Positions 52,057-62,570 of a stretch of 64,000 nt of DNA are shown here, piece by piece. The first letter of the stretch is position 1; every line of letters starts with the position of its first letter. The notes under the pieces are model-generated. The model had not been told where the DNA came from, made no database searches, and was given only the letters and a program-made list of their open reading frames with translations. Source of the DNA: Phytophthora sp. 'mugwort' (Eukaryota; Oomycota; Peronosporomycetes; Peronosporales; Peronosporaceae); contig JAUCEF010000005.1 of assembly GCA_033558025.1 (NCBI GenBank), forward strand, positions 2,542,001 to 2,606,000. The letters run 5' to 3'. The position numbers were made by a program, and so were the translations under genes.

Positions 52057-53380
52057 AGCTTCGCCGCTTGTACCTGCGGTACTACCCAACAGCGCTTCGC
52101 TTCGAGTATGTCCACTCCAATGGCCAGACGGGATTCAAGACCATCGACTTGCCACGCCTCAGTGCCGAGTCCAACATTGCGCTGGTGGCTCAACAACTTG
52201 TGAGCCAGAAGCGGTTGCTCGTCAAAGCTATGATGCCGAAGCTCAAAGAACTACTTCACCGACTCGTGGACAAACATCTGACGTATGCAAACCACCAGCA
52301 AGACATTACATTCCGAGTGCATTCGGTGCTAAGACCTCATCATCTACCATGACCAATATGGCCTGCAGCAAAAGCGCCAAACTAGTGCTACTAGTAGCTA
52401 CGACACAACTATCCGCCTACTGCGGCCGCTGTCCAACCACATATCATGGCTTCGTCGTCTATCTCCAGCGGATACAGCGAGAAAGAGGATGCTATGTTAA
52501 CCGGACACGATGGCATGGTGTTTAGCATAGCGTTCAATAACCCGCACGCCATTCCGTTGCTCTCTGGATCATTTGATAAAAATTGCAGACTATGGAATGT
52601 ACAGAAAAAATCGACTATTGGAGTCTGCCGCGGCCATGTAAGGGAGGTCGTGGGTACTGTGTTTGCGCCGGGATCCAGCAGCAACGTGTGCTTCGGCAGC
52701 TACTCAATTGATGGATCTGCTATTGTTTGGGATATTGCAACGGAAAGCCCGCGGCTAACGCTGTTGGTCACTCTGCAGAGGTATCGTGCTTAGCATTCGA
52801 TTCAGATGATACTAAGCTAATTGCCACAGGTTCCTGTGACTCCACTGTAAGACTCTGGGATACTCGATATGGAGGCTGCTTTCGTTGTATCGAGCATCAC
52901 GACGCCGACATCTCTAGCATCTCATTTGACTATCAAGCCAAAACATTGCTATCATCGTCTTAGGACGGAACGTGGAAGTTGTGGGACGCACGGACAGGCA
53001 AGTGTCTCTATAACTGGGACGACCATCAAGGCCATGAAGTAACTCATGCTACATTCAATGCATCGGGGTCGCTTGTGGTGTCCTGTCCTGTGGCATTGAT
53101 GGCAACGCGTTCACCCTTACGGGTACTAGACTGTGCGCGTTGTCTGGTCATCTGAAGGTAGTTAATAAGGTCTGCTTTTAGTATGCAAGGACTGCTAGTC
53201 CTCACGGCAAGCACTGACGGAACGGCTCGTATGTGGAATGCTTTCTCCAGAGAATGTCTATAAGTACTGCGTGACCATGACGCTGAGGTCTTCGACTCTA
53301 GTTTTAGTTATGATGGCAAAAGTGCTCTCACTGCATCCATCGACAATTCTGTACGCGTGTGGGAGCGCGAGGCAGGCTAA
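52053..53380 (+). pseudogene. DAW1: DAW1 (dynein assembly factor with WD repeats), decayed
   Basis: The first frame (ATG 52,053, MKLRRLYLRYYPTALRFEY to VHSVLRPHHLP) matches the conserved non-WD leader of DAW1/WDR69, which helps import outer-arm dynein into cilia and flagella. After it the WD repeats can be followed only by changing frame: a shift at about 52,350 (to MTNMACSKS), another before SSYDTTIRL (about 52,392), a third before the repeat GHDGMVFSIAFNNP at 52,505, another near 52,735 (to GHSAEVSCLAF), an in-frame TAG at 52,961-52,963 before DGTWKLWDARTGKCL, a shift near 53,085, and TAA at 53,261 before VLRDHDAEVFDSSF. The last repeat ends at TAA 53,378-53,380. With at least four frame changes and two nonsense codons it cannot make DAW1. 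Confidence 0.85.
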
Positions 53381-53594
53381 ATGCTAGGCAAATATGACTA
53401 CTGACATGCACACATGACATCCAAAGCGATGTTACGCATCCAAGTACTACGCAAGACGATCGACATAAATGATGAAAAGAAGTAGTTGAGTAGAAGTATT
53501 AGCTATAGTTAGGCAGTATGCATATGTGGGAGAGCAGCGAGTAAAGTCATCAGGCTGAGACGCCACTGAGCCCCAAACAAACTGACTAGGAGGC

Positions 53595-54298
53595 TTAGCA
53601 ACAGCCCTTCTTCACAGGTGCCGGTTTTGCGTTGAGGTTGACGTTATCCTTCTTGTGTGGTCCACCCTCTTCCATGAGCCTGTTCTTCACTTCGCGCGCG
53701 ATCTCGATGAAGCCGCCCTCGACATTGATATTGTTCTTCGCACTCGTCTCGAAGAACTTGACACCGTACTCGTCTGCTAATGCCTGTCCCTCCTCCGTGC
53801 TTACGACCTTGTCGTCCGTCATATCGCACTTATTGCCAATGAGGATCTTGTTGACGTGCACGTCGGCGTGCTGCTGGATCTGGCCAACCCAATTGCGGAT
53901 GCTCTGGAAAGACGCGCGGTCCGTGACGTCATACACCAATAAAATACCCTGCGCGCCGCGAAAGTACGACGTCGTAATGGTGCGGAAGCGTTCCTGGCCA
54001 GCTGTGTCCCAGATCTGTAGCTTCACCTTCTTGTTGTCCAGCTCTATGTTCTTGATCTTGAAATCGATGCCGATAGTCGTGATAAACGTCGGAGAGAACG
54101 AGTCGTTTGCATAGCGCAGCAGCAAACACGTCTTACCCACACCTGCAGCAGTACAACAACAACGACCGTCAATACATCTCGTGATCCACAATCTCAACAA
54201 CTAAACCCCGGTGTCACTCGCGGTACGCTGTACGCACCGCTGTCGCCGATCATCAGCAGCTTAATCTGCATGTCGAAGGGGTTCTCATGACGAGCCAT
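53595..54298 (-). CDS. RAB8: Rab8/RabE-type small GTPase
   Basis: A membrane-traffic GTPase of 202 residues. Exon 1 (54,298-54,238, [20 protein letters not shown]) joins exon 2 (54,142-53,595) inside the P-loop, giving [15 protein letters not shown]-motifs are complete: switch [30 protein letters not shown] and ETSAKNN. It ends in KKGCC, a double-geranylgeranylation signal. The effector region and IDFKIKNI pattern place it with the Rab8/Rab10/Sec4/RabE group, which acts in polarised secretion from the Golgi to the plasma membrane. In a hyphal organism that would mean tip-directed traffic (inference). Subtype assignment within the group is from memory of signatures. Confidence 0.95.
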
Positions 54299-54928
54299 CC
54301 TGTTGAAGAATCGCGAATCTATCATCGCGACCAAGCAGAAAATAAAAAAAAGATGGCAACGAACTCAGTGAGATAAGTTTTTTTTTCTCCAGTCGCTAGC
54401 GCCGCAGCCTCGACGTGTAGTCGACCAGGCTACTTGTTTGTCCTCCCACTGCGCGCGTCACACAGCCAAAAAAACTGCGCGCGGACGGCACTAAAGAGGG
54501 CGGAATAAAGTGTTTGGTATTGTGTCGTCGCCAACAAGAAAAAAGGTATCCTCTGTGATGGGCGACGACGGGAGGCTGCAGGAGAGGGGCGGCCAGCGAA
54601 CGAAGATAAGAGTGCACGGTACCTGGACACACGGAGACTTGGGGCGGGTGGCTGCTTCGTGGTGAAGACTAGAGGTGCGAGATGGCGGGGCGGCGGCTCG
54701 ACGTTCTCTCACTGCGCTCGTCCGTTGTTGAGTTAGTTTCCGTCTCCCCCCGCAGCTTACGTAACGCATATAAAAGGGAGTTCTATTAGTAGCCACCGAA
54801 CTCGGTGTGGCAGACACAGAAGAAACCCTACATAGTAAACCCTAAAACCTATAGTGGTTGAAGCGTCGTGGAACTTGAGGTCAGTCAGTAACGAACGAAG
54901 CTCCACCGAGTCAACGCCTTCCATCACT
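54299..54928. other. Divergent promoter region, Rab8 and PDK1-like kinase
   Basis: A 630-bp region between two divergent signalling genes. It has runs of A and T near 54,345-54,385 and otherwise GC-rich sequence. Minus-strand ORFs of 60-108 codons here have no recognisable domain. No matching oomycete initiator was found by eye. Confidence 0.35.
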
Positions 54929-57733
54929 ATGGCCATCAGCCGTACGTCTTGTAATGACCGTTCCTTCATCGAATACTTTGGCCGACACTCCCATTATCTG
55001 ACGACTATGCTATCGTTTGTTGTCGATTGCGTTGTTGCGTTGTTGCCACCCGCCCGCAGCGAAGGACGCGAGAGAGAAGCCGAGCATCGGCGAGTTCGCG
55101 CAGGGTAAGATCCTGGGCGAGGGCAACTTTTCGCGCATCGTGGAAGCCAAACACAAGGCGACGGGCGATACGTTCGCGCTGAAAGTCATTGAGAAGCAGC
55201 GCATCAAGCGGCTGCGTCTGCGCCACCAGAACATTTTCAATGAGATTAATATGGAGAAGGATACGCTTAACCGCCTGCGCCACCCGAACATCATCCGTCT
55301 CTATCAGACGTTCCAGGATGACAACAATTTATATTTCCTGCTGGAGTTGCTGGACGGCGGAGAGCTGCTCAGTCACCTGCTGCACGATGGCCGGCAGCTC
55401 GGACTGGAGGAGGACCTTGCGCGTTTCTACTTGGCCGACATCGTGAACGCCGTCGAGTACATGCACACGAACCAGGTGCTCCACCGCGACTTGAAGCCAG
55501 AAAACATGGTGGTCTGTAAGGATACTGGTGGCCATCTGAAGCTCATTGACTTTGGTACGGCCAAAAACCTGGCGGACGCGAAGCTAAACGGACCAAACTT
55601 CGTTGGCACGCCAGAGTATATGCCCCCGGAGACAATTGACAACAAGGAACCGACTTTTGCTAGTGACATGTGGGCTTTCGGCTGTATCATGTACCAGCTT
55701 CTGACAGGGGAGACGCCATTTAGCGGTGGGAGTGCATACCTCACCTTTCTTCGTGTTCAAGATGGAAACTACTACGTGCCGGACTTTCTCTCTGAAGATG
55801 CCAAGGACTTGATCAAGAAACTTTTACAGAAAGATCCCAAAGCACGTTTGGGAGGTACCGATGTCAGCGCCATGAGTGCAGTCAAAGGTAATGCAACCAC
55901 TGCTCTATTTGACGGGATTATAGAGGATGTTCTAACGCAGTGATGGACCTCGCTGCCGTTTTGATTGTATAAAGCACACCCCTTCTTCAAAGACATTAAC
56001 TTTGATAGCCACATGCAAGCACAGCAACCTACTCTTCAGTTTTGTGGATCAGAGCTATTCCCGCTCGTAACCAGCCTCGCGGCTGTGGAAAAGGCTCGTA
56101 AAGCACAACACCCTCTGAACTTGAGCGGTGACGCCATGCAAGGGCAAATCCAAGCGCTTTCGTCGCGAGACAGAAGCATTCTGATGCATATTCTTCGACG
56201 CAAGCAAATTTTACACTTGCCAGGTAACTGCATTTTAGCACTCACTTGTGCAATCTAAAAATGAAAAGGAGATAACTAATGCTCTGAATCAAATGCAGGA
56301 ATGTACCCTCGCTTCTTCAGCTCGGTTAGACTGGGTCGGTGTTTGTACGCCCAGTACCAAGGATACGTAGGATTTACGCACGATCTTCAAAATCAATGGA
56401 GTAATAACATCTCCTTCATGCAGGTTGGTGCAAATGTGATGAGTTTACGGGTGTAGTTGTTATTCACAACTCGTGGGTCTATGTTGATTCTGATAAATCC
56501 CTTTGTTAGCTGTCTGGACCAAAGCTTGGAGAGGCGGCTGCCTCTGCTGAAGCAGATAACCGGGGTGGCTCTACGTGGGCAACCGAATCAGCAGCATTCC
56601 TCGAAGCAATTGAAGCACTGAATTCCCAACGACCGGCTTTTGTTGTGATTTGCGGCGATTTTGTCAACGCTAAGCCCAGCCAAGAATTCTACGATTCGCA
56701 GGTCACAGCATTTCAGGAGCTGCTCAATCAAATCATTCCTCAAATTCGCCTGGTATGTAAATCCTAGGTAAAAGTGGGGTCATTTCGTGGCGAGTATAAA
56801 GTAATTCTAACATGTCTACAGGTTTTTGCTGCAAGTTCCAATGAATTTAGCAATCAAGACGAACTGACAAAGTATCAAGAACATTTTGGTGACGCCCGAT
56901 TTAGCTTTTGGTGAGCCACGTACAGTACTACAAGTTGTAACAATTGTCAGGGCTGACATCACTAACTGTTTCCTGAATCATTTTAGGTTCGGCGGGATTA
57001 AGTGCATTGTGTCCAATACAGCGATACTCTGCCGTGAAAGAGACTTTGCAAAAGAAGTGGCAGCTCAGACAGGTTCGTGCACATTTCCTCCACTAACACA
57101 ACGCCAAATGTCATTTCGTATGCCTTACTCGATATTTCTGCAGAATGGATGAAAAAAGAACTGGAAAACGGAAAGCTTTGCGCTCGTGGTACCGTGGTGG
57201 TCTCAGGAGACTCTCTTTATCCGACCGCTGGCACGGCCAATACAGCGGACAATAACGGCTCCAATGATGACGTCCCTGAACAGGTTAGTGTTTACAATCC
57301 GATGATCTCTTAAATCGTTTGCATCGACCTAACGTCTGTGCTACCTCGATAGCTTCGTGTAAAATACCGGGAGATGATTGAAAATGGCCAAGCATGCCTC
57401 GTGGTGAGCGGAAGGTCGTCCATCAATAACATGGCCAGCATCGTGACGAAAGCATCCGAGGAAGAAGCAGATGAGTACAAGTGCGAGATCGTATCGTGCA
57501 AAGCGCCCTGGGGAAGAGCCTCTGGCATCATCCACCGCACCGACGTATCCCAAGCTGGAGTTGTGACGGCGCCATTTCACGTGGAGCATACTAGCGTCAG
57601 CGTCAGCATCAGTCCAGGAGCGGACGCAACAACTAAGCACAGTTCGCTTACCCCTGAGGAAGAAGGCCAAGAAACAGTCTTAGCTGCCGAAATGGTGACG
57701 CTAAGTGTCAACTCTACGTGCACACAAGAATAA
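54929..57733 (+). CDS. PDK1-like AGC kinase fused to a CPPED1-like pseudophosphatase
   Basis: Nine exons (54,929-54,941; 55,060-55,887; 55,975-56,223; 56,299-56,423; 56,510-56,752; 56,822-56,910; 56,987-57,072; 57,144-57,283; 57,353-57,733) join in frame to 717 residues. Residues ~16-290 are a kinase closest to PDK1: GEGNFSRIV, FALKVIEK, TFQDDNNLYF, HRDLKPEN, DFGTAK and FVGTPEYMPPE. The PDK1 activation-loop Ser is Asn184. There is no PH domain. From about residue 390 the chain follows metallophosphoesterase CPPED1: FVVICGDFVNAKP, HFGDARFSFWFGGIKCIVSN, EWMKKELENG. Most metal-site motifs are altered: GNHD reads SSNE, HIPLF reads GDSLY, GHYHRN reads GRSSIN. Kinase activity is likely, phosphatase activity unlikely. 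The C-terminal ~80 residues are Ser/Thr/Glu-rich. Confidence 0.9.
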
Positions 57734-58012
57734 GCGTGGAGGAATCCTTTCAAGAATGGACCAAATACAACACGAATGCGGGCGAGAGCAATAATCACTT
57801 ATGAAACACAAAAATGCCGTTATGGTGAACACCGTGTTGCTGCTGTTCTGCCACAATGCATTGGGATCCGACATGGACGACGTTTGACTCGCTCTTTTGC
57901 GCGAGTTCCCTGAATTCATATTTTTCTGCTGTAGTTGGCTGCACTGGGCGCGCCTTATTCCTGATGTCCGTTTGCCGAAAGTTTAATAGATGTTTCTGCA
58001 TGCACTCGTCAC

Positions 58013-59023
58013 TCACAACAGACTGTCTTCTTCGCCTTCAAGGTCCTGGCACTCCTCTTGGTCGAATTGACTCATGCGAATGGACACACGGCGGATCTGC
58101 GCGGCGCGGTTCGCGCGCTCATAGCGTTCACGACTGCGCTGATTATTGCGCTTCTTCTGGACCATGACGCCCATCATTATAGCCACTAGCACCGCAACAA
58201 GCGCAAAGATGCCCAGCGCCTCCTCATACGAGGGAGGATTGAACGTCACGTTCGTCGACGAAGTCGCATTCGCACTCTCCGTCTCCGCCGCCAAACTCTG
58301 CGCCACATCCGACGCTACTTGCAGTCGCACATTGGCACGCGTGAGCGTCGCACTGGCTTGGCCACCGAAAAAACTCTCCATCTTCTCGTCCACCGCCTTC
58401 AGCAGTTGGAATGCCTCGGCGTCCGTGCTGAGGTGTGGGGCCAGTGCCGCCACCTCCACGCCCACAGCGCAGCTCGCAGCGTCGTCTGCACCTGAACGCT
58501 TAGTGACATCCAGCGCACTGGTCTGCACCTGTCTAGGTAGCAGCACGTCGGTGTCGTATCCGTTCTGCAAAGCCTTTAGCAGCTCCGTGCATGCTCCCTG
58601 TTGCACCGTTAAAATGTTCTCAGTTGCCGGATCTGAGTCTTCAGCCGTCAGCGAGACCGTCAGTAGCTTGTCACCGTCCAGCGCCACGACAGCACGAGCC
58701 AGCGCGACGTTCTCGAGACCCTTGGCGCCCAGCAGCTCCTTCAGCTGCTGGTGAATACCACGTGCAACATCGAAGGCGTCCTTGAAGTCGGTGGCAGCAG
58801 CCGACACCGCACCCTTCACCGTCAGATACAACGCGCAGCCGTCGCCGCTGGCGGCCTTAGACAGTTGCAAGTTGCCTCGAAACTCCGCGCTCGCGGGCAG
58901 CAAGCGCATCGCCAGCGCGTCACTCGAAGTCGGCAACTCCGTGACCGACCGACACGATGCGTCGGTGGTGTACACGAGGTCCACGGCCACTTGAAGCGGC
59001 GCAACAGCGTCGGCTCGGAGCAT
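58013..59023 (-). CDS. Single-pass membrane protein, function unknown
   Basis: An intronless 336-codon frame. Residues 1-255 form an Ala/Leu/Asp-rich region with several Cys (at least DASCRS, GDGCAL, GACTEL, ASCAVG) suited to an extracellular or lumenal domain, with possible N-glycosylation sites (NATS, NVTF) next to the membrane. One hydrophobic segment at about 266-287 (ALGIFALVAVLVAIMMGVMV) is followed by a basic stretch (KKRNNQRSRERYERANRA) and an acidic tail ending EGEEDSLL, where DSLL could act as a dileucine sorting signal. No signal peptide is seen at the ATG at 59,023, so an upstream exon with one may be missing. It is divergent from the next gene by about 170 bp. Confidence 0.7.
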   Translation of the reverse strand: MLRADAVAPLQVAVDLVYTTDASCRSVTELPTSSDALAMRLLPASAEFRGNLQLSKAASGDGCALYLTVKGAVSAAATDFKDAFDVARGIHQQLKELLGAKGLENVALARAVVALDGDKLLTVSLTAEDSDPATENILTVQQGACTELLKALQNGYDTDVLLPRQVQTSALDVTKRSGADDAASCAVGVEVAALAPHLSTDAEAFQLLKAVDEKMESFFGGQASATLTRANVRLQVASDVAQSLAAETESANATSSTNVTFNPPSYEEALGIFALVAVLVAIMMGVMVQKKRNNQRSRERYERANRAAQIRRVSIRMSQFDQEECQDLEGEEDSLL

Positions 59024-59194
59024 ATTCAGTATGAGTCTGAACGATAGAGGGAGAATTGAAGTGACGGGAGAGAATCAGACCTGCACTGCTGCGCTGTGAT
59101 TGGTTCAAGGCGAGATCTTTTACGTCAGCATAGTTCATTGGCTGAAATGTGCACACTTCAACTAGGATATTCAGCCTATCGGATATGGAAACAA

Positions 59195-60826
59195 ATGGCA
59201 ATGGACACGATCTCACTGGGCGCGGCGGCGGCGCATGTCGGTCAGAGCGTGCGCTTCATTGCGGCCGTGCAGCAGATCGCGACGGGCAAGAGAGTTTTGA
59301 TTGGTCGACGAAGAGTCCAGGCCTGCCATGTCTTGCACGTGGGCGACGCCTCTCGACAGTTCTTCAAGGTCACATGCTGGGGTGAGGCCCCGCCCACGTT
59401 GATACACTCGTCGTCCACGTTGCAGTCGGACGGAGAATCGGACCCCATGCGGCTGTCAACTGCTGACGCAATGCTTCGAGTCGGGGACATTGTTCTGTTC
59501 TCCCTCTGTCGCATTAAATCCTATCGAGGCAACGTGGAGGCGCAGTTTGTCCTGCGCACCGACGAATCCGCAACGTCATCGACGGTTCAGTTGCTGTATC
59601 GGAAGGACCGATACTTTAGTACTCAGGACGCCCCGTTGAAAGATTTGTATCCGATGATCGAGTGGTATAAACAGCATTGTCGAGAGTTTATTATAGAAGA
59701 GGAAGGAGCGACGTCGACTGCTGCGAAGAGGAGAAACAGATCGACAATCAAAGACTTACGGGAGAATATGGTCGCGTCAGTTGTCTGCCAGTTACGATCT
59801 CCGAAGGATTCTGGGTCAGAGGCTTCTGGGAATGGAGGTACAGTTGCTTCGGAGCTGGATGGCGTACTGCTGTGCGAGCTGATCATGTGTGACTCTGCGA
59901 GAGACGCGATGACTGTGAACCTTTGGGACCAACATGCCGAGAAAAGGTTCGTTGCGCGGTTACTGCAACATCACGGCGCTATCGAAATCGATGGCATCGT
60001 TGTAAGTCTTCAGTCGCTGTCCAACCGTTTACTGGCGAATACGACACCGCATACAATGTTTCGCCTCGTCGATCCAAACGACCCAGAAACAATTGAATTG
60101 GAAAAGAAACTGTCTGGTGTTGGAATACCTTTTCAAAGAGATATTTCTTCAACGGGATCTAATGGGCCGGTGACATTTGCAACACTGGAAGAGCTGGAAG
60201 GATGTTTCTTTGAAGGTCAGGCCACATTGGAGAATGTCCGCGTCGAGCAAGTATGCTTGGGTCGTCATTTAGGAAATGAATCAATTGTATTGGCAAAGTT
60301 CACACCACGTTTGGTGGAAAAGTATTGTACTGGGTGCGATCAAGCCATGCCAGAACTTCCTGGTCGAGATGGTATCGCTCAAGCTCGCTTTGGAGTTTGT
60401 GCAAATAACTGCAAAACACGTCGAGGAAGCAGTCTTAATGCTTCGTGTGGCTGGAGGTATCGCCGCTTTTTAATGGTTTTGCGTGACTTACGGAATGAAC
60501 GACTGCAAGTTCAAGTAGAGAGCCAAGCGACTGTGGAGATGGTGGGTAATATTGAGGCCCAAATGTTGGTGGGGTCTTATGACAACAAAGACGGCGGGAT
60601 CATTCAATTTGATCCGAAGTCTGCTGTGGCTTCGCTACTCAATGCTCTTATCGAGGATGTCAATCAGAAGTTTGAAGCATTGCTCGTGTGCTCATCGGTG
60701 AAAACTCGCGACAGTGTGAGTCAAAACACGGAAAGCTATCAGGATTCGAGTCACGACGAAGGTCGTACTGCTCGAAGGGTATTTAGATTGATGTCACTCA
60801 CTCCAAGCGATGCATTTTTGGTTTGA
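59195..60826 (+). CDS. Multi-OB-fold, zinc-ribbon ssDNA-binding-like protein
   Basis: An intronless frame, 544 codons from the ATG at 59,195; an earlier in-frame ATG at 59,147 is possible. The order of segments resembles replication protein A large subunit or shieldin subunit 2: an N-terminal OB-like domain (VRFIAAVQQ, FFKVTCWGEAP, LRVGDIVLFSLCRIKSYRG), a second OB-like domain (LRENMVASVVCQLRSP, DAMTVNLWDQHAEK, GAIEIDGIVVSL), and a third with a zinc-ribbon insertion (YCTGCDQAMP near residue 377, then CANNCK and NASCGWRYRRFLMVLRDLRN). OB-folds of this kind bind single-stranded DNA. A role in DNA repair or recombination is inferred from architecture only; sequence identity to any named member is too low to assign a symbol. 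Confidence 0.65.
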   Translation: MAMDTISLGAAAAHVGQSVRFIAAVQQIATGKRVLIGRRRVQACHVLHVGDASRQFFKVTCWGEAPPTLIHSSSTLQSDGESDPMRLSTADAMLRVGDIVLFSLCRIKSYRGNVEAQFVLRTDESATSSTVQLLYRKDRYFSTQDAPLKDLYPMIEWYKQHCREFIIEEEGATSTAAKRRNRSTIKDLRENMVASVVCQLRSPKDSGSEASGNGGTVASELDGVLLCELIMCDSARDAMTVNLWDQHAEKRFVARLLQHHGAIEIDGIVVSLQSLSNRLLANTTPHTMFRLVDPNDPETIELEKKLSGVGIPFQRDISSTGSNGPVTFATLEELEGCFFEGQATLENVRVEQVCLGRHLGNESIVLAKFTPRLVEKYCTGCDQAMPELPGRDGIAQARFGVCANNCKTRRGSSLNASCGWRYRRFLMVLRDLRNERLQVQVESQATVEMVGNIEAQMLVGSYDNKDGGIIQFDPKSAVASLLNALIEDVNQKFEALLVCSSVKTRDSVSQNTESYQDSSHDEGRTARRVFRLMSLTPSDAFLV

Positions 60827-61010
60827 CGGTGGCTGCGCTTGCGCTAAAGGGAAGAATGCGCGCGTGGAAGTTCGAAATGACGTGTACTTGTGATTTGATG
60901 CCTTATCAGGCATGAGCGAGAAGAAATGAAGAAAGGATTTACGAAGTCGCTATCGATTGGGCACCAAGAGTGCCATGCCCCTTGCCGTAAAGCCATCTCA
61001 AAATTAGTTG

Positions 61011-61836
61011 AGATGGCAGAATACCGGAGACAGCACTGACTTTAGTGGTGGCAGTGCCAGCGGCACTTCAGATAGCAGACCGCTTCATCAGGGGTTGATG
61101 TTAGTGTACGGGTACGCCTTGCATCCAGTCGGTTTAGCTCAAGCATCGCAACAGAATGACGGGAGTCTCACGTACACAGTCTCGAGATCGTTGCCAACGT
61201 AATCGGCATCTGTCATTTGTGCGGTGCATTGCGAGAGGGACTGGAGAAAGTGGTAGAAAATATTCGGCAGTAGTATCTGCTCGGGCTATATGCCACTGGT
61301 GCTGGAGGCGCAGAAGCCATAGGCCGTCGTCGTGCAGGCCAACGACGTAGACGTCGGAGTCAGCGTCCACCCGGATGTGGACGTGGACGTGGCTGTGGGC
61401 GTCGGAATGGGTATCACCGCAGGAGTTTTTTGTTAGGCACCGAGGTGTTTGTTGTCATGACATCAGAGACCGCTCCCTTTGTGGTCGTCTTCATTCCGGT
61501 GCCGCTCTTAAGGTAGCACGCAGTCTGGCCGTGGTTGTCGTTATTGAACATTTAAGCGACATAGCCAAATGTCTCCGTGCAACGAGTGCAGCACTCTCCT
61601 GGTTGGACACCATAAGCCGTTTTGAGGTCATTGTCGATGAAGTCGAAGCCCGGGTATTGCTCGGTGCACTGGCAGGGACGTTAAGGTACTGGTAGTAGGC
61701 GGAGTCCCACGACTGACTTGCTGGCTGGTAGGGCAGCAGCCCACGCCGGCAGCATCGGAATCACAGTTGCCGAACCGGATTGTGGAGCAGTCGCCACCGC
61801 GAGACTAGCGAAGACGATGGTAATGCGAGCGTGCAT
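61011..61836 (-). pseudogene. Decayed CBEL-like copy
   Basis: A minus-strand relic of the neighbouring CBEL gene. It keeps the start (MHARITIVFASLAVAT, like the intact MLARITVAFAGLAAVAA). After a frame change it has FGNCDSDAAGVGCCPTSQ (CBM1 1), then fragments of the PAN modules, the Thr/Pro/Val linker (61,330-61,420) and the C-terminal end (61,011-61,120). Several frame changes and losses of Cys residues break every module. It sits 735 bp downstream of the intact gene on the same strand, so it arose by tandem duplication. Confidence 0.8.
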
Positions 61837-62570
61837 TATCTTGAGCAATTATTGGGTGGACAGGATATTGATCTGCTGCGATGGAGTTGAATTAAAGAAA
61901 TGAGAAGGCAGGTGGCACACATCGGCAGGGGAACCTGCTACAGTATTGACTTCCGTGCCAGCCAATGCCGCTTTCATTCACCAGCCAACTTCAAGGTGGT
62001 CATCCTTGGAATCCGATCAATTGCTTTGACGAGTGTATAAATAAATATTCACGTAGATGAGGTCTTGTATTTGGCAGATGTGTTCGTTCATACAACATAA
62101 GCGTCAGCTAGGTGTCAGCTTTTTCGTTCGTTTTACCAAGTTCGCACTGCCAAAGCGAAAAACTGGGCACGCACACCGTGCCCCAAAATCCAGCGGAATG
62201 GTCTAAGTGGCAATCGTACTGATCCATCGAGACACATGACGTGCGGCGACTATGGATGTTCATTAAGCGTACTGATCTGGGGCCGATTATTTGTCCTGGG
62301 AATGCCCGAGGGCCCGCAAGGGGCTTCCTTAATGTGAGTCCGTGAAAGAAATGCAATTACTCGGATTTGTTAACTTGTTCCGGGTTTGTTAACTAGATCG
62401 GCTTGGCGCTGGGTAATCATGAAAAAAAAAACGAAACGAAATGAGAAAACAAAAGAAATGAGAACTACTTATATTCGATCTCCTTTTGCATTGTAGCTAC
62501 GAAGAAAATGATAGTCTGGCCCCAACAGGATGCCGAAAGTAGCTGCACTTGGTGGCTGACTGTCTCAATG
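61837..62570. other. Spacer between the two CBEL copies
   Basis: This 734-bp stretch contains the 3' region of the intact CBEL gene and the old promoter of the decayed copy. A run of A (62,422-62,431) and short ORFs without domains are all that is visible. Confidence 0.35.
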
